A stretch of DNA of 64,000 nucleotides from Anatilimnocola floriformis. GTDB lineage: Bacteria > Planctomycetota > Planctomycetia > Pirellulales > Pirellulaceae. The stretch spans positions 1,116,001 through 1,180,000 of the forward strand of contig NZ_JAMLFW010000002.1 of NCBI RefSeq assembly GCF_024256385.1. Direction: 5' to 3'. Positions 60,693 through 64,000 of the stretch are shown here, one piece after another (position 1 is the first letter of the stretch; every line of letters begins with the position of its first letter). The notes below the pieces were generated by a model. It was not told the DNA's origin. It did not search any database and saw only the letters and a list, made by a program, of their open reading frames with translations. The position numbers and the translations under genes were made by a program.

Positions 60693-61106
60693 TTAGAACA
60701 ACGGCCGGAGAGTTGCGGTCCGAGCCGACGAGTCAGTCGTCGATGCGCCGGAATTGATCCGCAGGCCGACATTCGCTTTCACGTCGACCGGCAGGCGAAT
60801 CGCTTGTTCAACCGCTGCAGCACCGGCAGCGCCGGCACCCGTTTGCACGATGACGTTCGGATAGAGGACGACGGCCGACGACAAATCGGCGTTGTCGCTG
60901 TGGATCACCGAGTAGCTCATCGTCCGCGTGTCGGGCAGCATGGTGGTGGTGAGCGCGGGCGCTTCGACGTTGAACTCGACGGGAGCGAGGAAGTCGCCTT
61001 TAGCCCCGTGGCCGAGCGCGATCGCCGCGCCGTCGACTTGCGTGGAGGCAGCGCTCGGCAGCACGCGCGTCGCCTTGAGTGCGTCGTCTTTGAGTTTGAA
61101 TCCCAT
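60693..61106 (-). CDS. Prophage virion protein downstream of capsid
   Basis: 137 residues: MGFKLKDDALKATRVLPSAA, EFNVEAPALTTTMLPDTRTM, NADLSSAVVLYPNVIVQTGA, EQAIRLPVDVKANVGLRINS. It is beta-rich and of a size found for capsid-decorating or head-fibre proteins. The gap to the capsid gene (123 bp) holds a strong hairpin. Confidence 0.5.
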   Translation of the reverse strand: MGFKLKDDALKATRVLPSAASTQVDGAAIALGHGAKGDFLAPVEFNVEAPALTTTMLPDTRTMSYSVIHSDNADLSSAVVLYPNVIVQTGAGAAGAAAVEQAIRLPVDVKANVGLRINSGASTTDSSARTATLRPLF

Positions 61107-61168
61107 GTTTGCTTTCCTTCAAATGCTGATCGTGAGCGGTTTGGCGTGTTCGGCCGTCTACTGCCGCA

Positions 61169-61197
61169 AGCCAGCCCACGGCAGGCGTGGGCTGGCT
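61169..61197 (-). terminator. 12-bp hairpin after the capsid gene
   Basis: Perfect arms 61169-61180 and 61186-61197 with a 5-nt loop, about 33 bp past the capsid stop. It probably reduces readthrough or stabilises the abundant capsid mRNA; no T-run. Confidence 0.6.
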
Positions 61198-61229
61198 CAG
61201 TTGCTGCAGGAACTTGCGCGAAACGCGGA

Positions 61230-62141
61230 CTACGAGATCGCTTCGGTGTTGAGGATCGCGTCGGTCCGGATGATCGGGCAGCCTTCGAAGTCGGTCGGCG
61301 TGGGAGCCGGCGTGCCGGTGGCGTTGGTTGCCGTGCGGCTCTTGCGGAGCTGCGAGAGCGAGCGCCGCGACATGAAGATGGCGTCGGGCTCGTGACCGAC
61401 GGGGAAGAGCGCCATCAGGTCGCTGAGCATGTCGTCGTTCAGCGTCTTGTTGGTCTGAGCGGTGAGGTTCTTGATCCGCGCGACCGAGTAGATCGAGCCG
61501 ACCTGCAGACCTGGCCGGAACAACATGTTCTGCGTGTAGGCCGTGTACGGCCGGTTTTGCGAGTCCAAAACGCGCATCACCTGGGGATCGCTGACGGACA
61601 TATCGCCGCCGTTGCCGAACACCCATTGCACGTTCTGCGGTCCGAACTTCACCGCCCACACCGAGCTGGCGGTGCTGGCCGTATCGCCGGTGGCATCCAC
61701 CACCATCGAACTGTCGTGACCTTGCACGAGGCCGGGGTGACCTTCGCTATCGCCGCCGCTGGCGGCTCCGTAATAGAACTGCTTGGCCAGCGCGATCATC
61801 GCGGCTTGCGTCATGCCCGTCGCCTCCATGGCGATGTAAGCAGGCGCGCCGTCTTCGTACGCATCGGCGACGGCTTTGTCGGCAACCCATTGCGGGTTCA
61901 CGATGAAGCATTCGACGTTGCGGTTTTCCAGCGTCGAGAAGCTGTCGGCGACGCCGCGGTTGGCAGCACGGAAGCCGACGCTCGGCAAGCTGGTGCGGAC
62001 GAGCGTCTTGTACTGAATGCCCTTGATCGTGCGGGCGGGGATGAGCTTCAATTCCGGGATGAACGGAACGACTTCTTCGATCAGGCCCACTTCGCGATCG
62101 GAGTTGTTGGCCTTGGCGATGTCGAGCAGAGTGACGGGCAT
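61230..62141 (-). CDS. Phage major capsid protein
   Basis: From ATG 62141 (303 residues): MPVTLLDIAKANNSDREVGL, IEEVVPFIPELKLIPARTIK, YKTLVRTSLPSVGFRAANRG, IAMEATGMTQAAMIALAKQF, and near the end PVGHEPDAIFMSRRSLSQLR, KSRTATNATGTPAPTPTDFE, GCPIIRTDAILNTE. The SRR-SLSQLRKSRTATNATG block is a recurrent feature of one HK97-fold major capsid family. Upstream comes the protease/scaffold gene. It forms the head shell. Confidence 0.8.
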   Translation of the reverse strand: MPVTLLDIAKANNSDREVGLIEEVVPFIPELKLIPARTIKGIQYKTLVRTSLPSVGFRAANRGVADSFSTLENRNVECFIVNPQWVADKAVADAYEDGAPAYIAMEATGMTQAAMIALAKQFYYGAASGGDSEGHPGLVQGHDSSMVVDATGDTASTASSVWAVKFGPQNVQWVFGNGGDMSVSDPQVMRVLDSQNRPYTAYTQNMLFRPGLQVGSIYSVARIKNLTAQTNKTLNDDMLSDLMALFPVGHEPDAIFMSRRSLSQLRKSRTATNATGTPAPTPTDFEGCPIIRTDAILNTEAIS

Positions 62142-62248
62142 GGTGGCGAATCCTGGGTTGCGAGTGAAAAACTCGTCCCGGCGGATCCGCCAGCAACTGA
62201 GCACTGATCGAAGGGCCTGACGATCGCCAGAGCCCAGGGTTGGGTTGT

Positions 62249-62262
62249 GTTTCCCGGGACAC
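62249..62262. repeat. 14-bp palindrome, copy 3 (one mismatch)
   Basis: GTTTCCCGGGACAC, 13/14 identical to the copies at 52137 and 58260, in the gap between the protease/scaffold stop (62274) and the capsid start (62141). Confidence 0.7.
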
Positions 62263-62273
62263 GCCCGGAACGG

Positions 62274-63614
62274 TTACTTCGGCAGCTTGATCGTGGCGGC
62301 GAACTTCGACTGTCCGTCGCTCAAGCCGTTCATTTGCTTCGCGGCAGGTTTTGCCTCCCCGCCACTTACCGGCGTTTCTTCGCCGCGGAGAGCGCTGAGC
62401 GCGGTTTCTTGGCTGCTCACCTTCTTCTTGAGCGTGGCGTTTTCCTGCTGCAGGCCGGTGGTGAACAGCGTCTGAGCTTGGGCGAAAGTTTTCCCTTCGC
62501 TGAACCACACGCCGCCTTGGGGGCCGAACGCGGTGACGAACTTCTTCACCTCGGCGGCAGCCGGCGTGAGTTTGGTTTTGCCCTTCGCGCTCAGCTTGGT
62601 TTTGCCGCCCTTCTTGGCCGTGTGCTTCGTGGCGTTTTGCTGGCCTTCCTCTTCGTCGGAGTCCATTTCGTCGACGGGTTCTTCCTCCGACGATTCGTCG
62701 CAATCGCACTCCTCGCCATCGGGGCAATCGCAGTCTTCTTCGTCGGCTTCGTCATCGCTGTCGTCGGCTTCGTCGGTCTCGTCGTCAGCGGCCTGCTTCC
62801 CTTCCTCGTCTTCGTCGTCTTCGCTGGCTTCGAATTTGGTTTTCGGCTTGCCGTTCTTACCGGCAGACAGCGCGGTCGGCTTCTTCGGCTTGCCACCTTT
62901 AGCGCTCAGCGCTGCGGCCTGGCGACGGGCGTGGCGGTTGGGTTGTGGCTTGGTCCCGGACAACTTGGTCTTCTTGGTCATGGTTGACGAATCCGAAAAG
63001 GTAACGGCGACCAGGTCGCCAGGTTGGGAAGCGGAAAATTGCACAGAGGTGTTCGGGTCTTGGCCGTACGGGCAAATGGCATTGCCGCGGATCATCCAGT
63101 CTCGCGCGATCACGATGGGGCCTTCGACGTTGCCGCCGTTGACCGCGCTGGTGAATCCCTCGGGGATGAACTCGAGTACAAGCTCTTGCGGATCGAAATA
63201 GATCGATGCCTGCCACTGAAAGCCGTGATTCGCCTTGTTGATCACTTTGCTGGTGCGGTCGTTTTTTGCGTCGGGAATCAGCACCCCGCTCACCACTAGT
63301 TCACCCGTGCTGATGTCGACCTTGTCAGCGAAGCCGAGGACTTCCTTCTCGTCGTGGCAGTAATCGAAGGGGAGCTGAGCGCTCGCTTTCCGCATGCCAG
63401 AGAAGTCGTGCACGATCCGGCCGAAGTACCAGTGATCGACGGGATTGCCGCTGCGAGCGACGACAGTGATCGGCACCGTGCCATTGGCCGCGGGCGTCTC
63501 GCCGATCGCTACCGAGGCCTCGAAGCGCAGGGCGTGCGTGGGAATCTTCGCCTTGCCAGCCTTCACGGCCGCGGCGTCGAATCGCACCGCTTTTCGTTTC
63601 AGCGTTTTGGTCAC
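62274..63614 (-). CDS. Prohead protease with acidic scaffold-like C-terminus
   Basis: GTG 63614 overlaps the portal stop. The first ~170 residues resemble a prohead protease: VDHWYFGRIVHDFSGMRKAS, LPFDYCHDEKEVLGFADKVD, GFQWQASIYFDPQELVLEFI and RDWMIRGNAICPYGQDPNTS, with a His (Asp-Tyr-Cys-His-Asp) and an Ala-Ser-Ile element like S78-type proteases. Then comes a basic linker, a very acidic stretch (residues ~270-340, DEADDSDDEADEEDCDCPDG) and a helical C-terminus (GLQQENATLKKKVSSQETAL) typical of scaffolds. Protease-scaffold fusions are common; the enzyme would mature the head and destroy the scaffold. Confidence 0.7.
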   Translation of the reverse strand: MTKTLKRKAVRFDAAAVKAGKAKIPTHALRFEASVAIGETPAANGTVPITVVARSGNPVDHWYFGRIVHDFSGMRKASAQLPFDYCHDEKEVLGFADKVDISTGELVVSGVLIPDAKNDRTSKVINKANHGFQWQASIYFDPQELVLEFIPEGFTSAVNGGNVEGPIVIARDWMIRGNAICPYGQDPNTSVQFSASQPGDLVAVTFSDSSTMTKKTKLSGTKPQPNRHARRQAAALSAKGGKPKKPTALSAGKNGKPKTKFEASEDDEDEEGKQAADDETDEADDSDDEADEEDCDCPDGEECDCDESSEEEPVDEMDSDEEEGQQNATKHTAKKGGKTKLSAKGKTKLTPAAAEVKKFVTAFGPQGGVWFSEGKTFAQAQTLFTTGLQQENATLKKKVSSQETALSALRGEETPVSGGEAKPAAKQMNGLSDGQSKFAATIKLPK

Positions 63615-64000
63615 GCAGCCACCTCGTTGATCTGAACGTTTGCCGCCGACAGATTGGTCGAGAGACCGAACCTCTCGAGGAACTTGGTTTCGCGGACGAG
63701 CTCGCGGGCGACTTCGAAGAAATCGACGCCGTACTTCTCGCGGCACACGCGCTGGCGTGAGGTGAGACCGGCGCCAATTGCGGAGATGTCCGCAGTCACT
63801 TCCTTGAGCGGATCGATCCACGGTGTGCCATTCGGCACCCACAGCCAGCGATCGAGCACGTCCTCAAGGCAAACCCCGGGCAGGCTGCCATCGAGCATCC
63901 AGAGAACACAGCGCCACCTCAGCATGGCCGAGAGCAACGCCTGCAAGTCCTGGCGTTTGATCTTCGCGCTGTCTTCGTACTGCAGCAGCGCTTGCCGCGC
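63611..64000 (-). CDS. Phage portal protein, C-terminal part (runs off window edge)
   Basis: Open at the window edge; 129 residues visible. QALLQYEDSAKIKRQDLQAL, LRWRCVLWMLDGSLPGVCLE, WLWVPNGTPWIDPLKEVTAD, ISAIGAGLTSRQRVCREKYG, VDFFEVARELVRETKFLERF. The Trp-x-Pro-x-Gly-x-Pro-Trp-Ile-Asp-Pro segment and VxREKYGxDFxEVxxELxxE are characteristic of lambda gpB-type portals. The ring forms the DNA entry vertex. The stop overlaps the protease GTG start. Confidence 0.85.
   Translation of the reverse strand, partial: ARQALLQYEDSAKIKRQDLQALLSAMLRWRCVLWMLDGSLPGVCLEDVLDRWLWVPNGTPWIDPLKEVTADISAIGAGLTSRQRVCREKYGVDFFEVARELVRETKFLERFGLSTNLSAANVQINEVAA

Noticed and set aside
1-64000. CRISPR array
   Set aside because: No regularly spaced direct repeats with unique spacers were seen anywhere; the CAGATT repeats at 37.5 kb are too short and uneven.

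Overview
The window reads as a chromosome segment of a planctomycete (Planctomycetota, probably Pirellulales). The evidence is GC-rich sequence, a DUF1580-type small protein, DUF1559-like and other secreted proteins of planctomycete type, an HTH-plus-tyrosine-recombinase pair typical of planctomycete islands, and several dispersed hairpin repeats. No species can be named from sequence alone.

Layout. (1) 1-14.83 kb is an integrated accessory island. It holds a DNA methyltransferase cut by an in-frame TAG, an HTH protein and a tyrosine recombinase, a minus-strand HTH/PD-(D/E)XK-like pair, a ThiF-like protein, a decayed second copy of the recombinase 3' end, a DUF1580 protein, a four-gene plus-strand cluster (two Apea-like HEPN proteins, an HNH-like protein and a third HEPN-like protein), a zinc-ribbon protein, an ArdC-type antirestriction protein and a truncated partner gene. 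The island stops abruptly inside a phage major capsid gene near 14.83 kb. (2) 14.8-24.5 kb holds pieces of a degraded, rearranged prophage: truncated capsid, decoration protein and an acidic protein on the minus strand; an HTH/zinc protein, ParB-like protein, ABC-ATPase/GNAT chimera and terminase on the plus strand. Host genes (dacB-type carboxypeptidase, MerR-TPR protein) lie between them. (3) 24.5-51.0 kb is mostly ordinary host chromosome: two tRNA-Leu genes, secreted and TPR proteins, a TerB-like protein, an AbiEi/AbiEii-like toxin-antitoxin pair behind a palindrome-rich leader, a metallopeptidase, an M16-family protein lacking its zinc motif, GNAT, acetolactate synthase (ilvB), DUF1559-like, DoxX and VOC proteins, and a six-gene MacAB-type export operon. 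(4) 51.29-64 kb is the left part of a second, intact-looking siphovirus-type prophage. It starts at a displaced 3' half of a tRNA-Arg(TCG) gene that looks like an attachment site. Its genes run on the minus strand from portal (cut by the window edge) through protease/scaffold, major capsid, head-tail genes, tail tube, tail chaperones with a -1 frame overlap, tape measure and tail proteins.

Most interesting are the HEPN/HNH cluster (7.3-12.6 kb), which looks like an anti-phage operon not matching a described architecture I know; the PD-(D/E)XK-like protein with its HTH partner; the element junctions (14.83 kb and 51.29 kb); and a 14-bp palindrome found three times in gene gaps of the second prophage. 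Start sites were chosen from visible ribosome binding sites where stated. All family names come from motif reading and memory, not from database searches.
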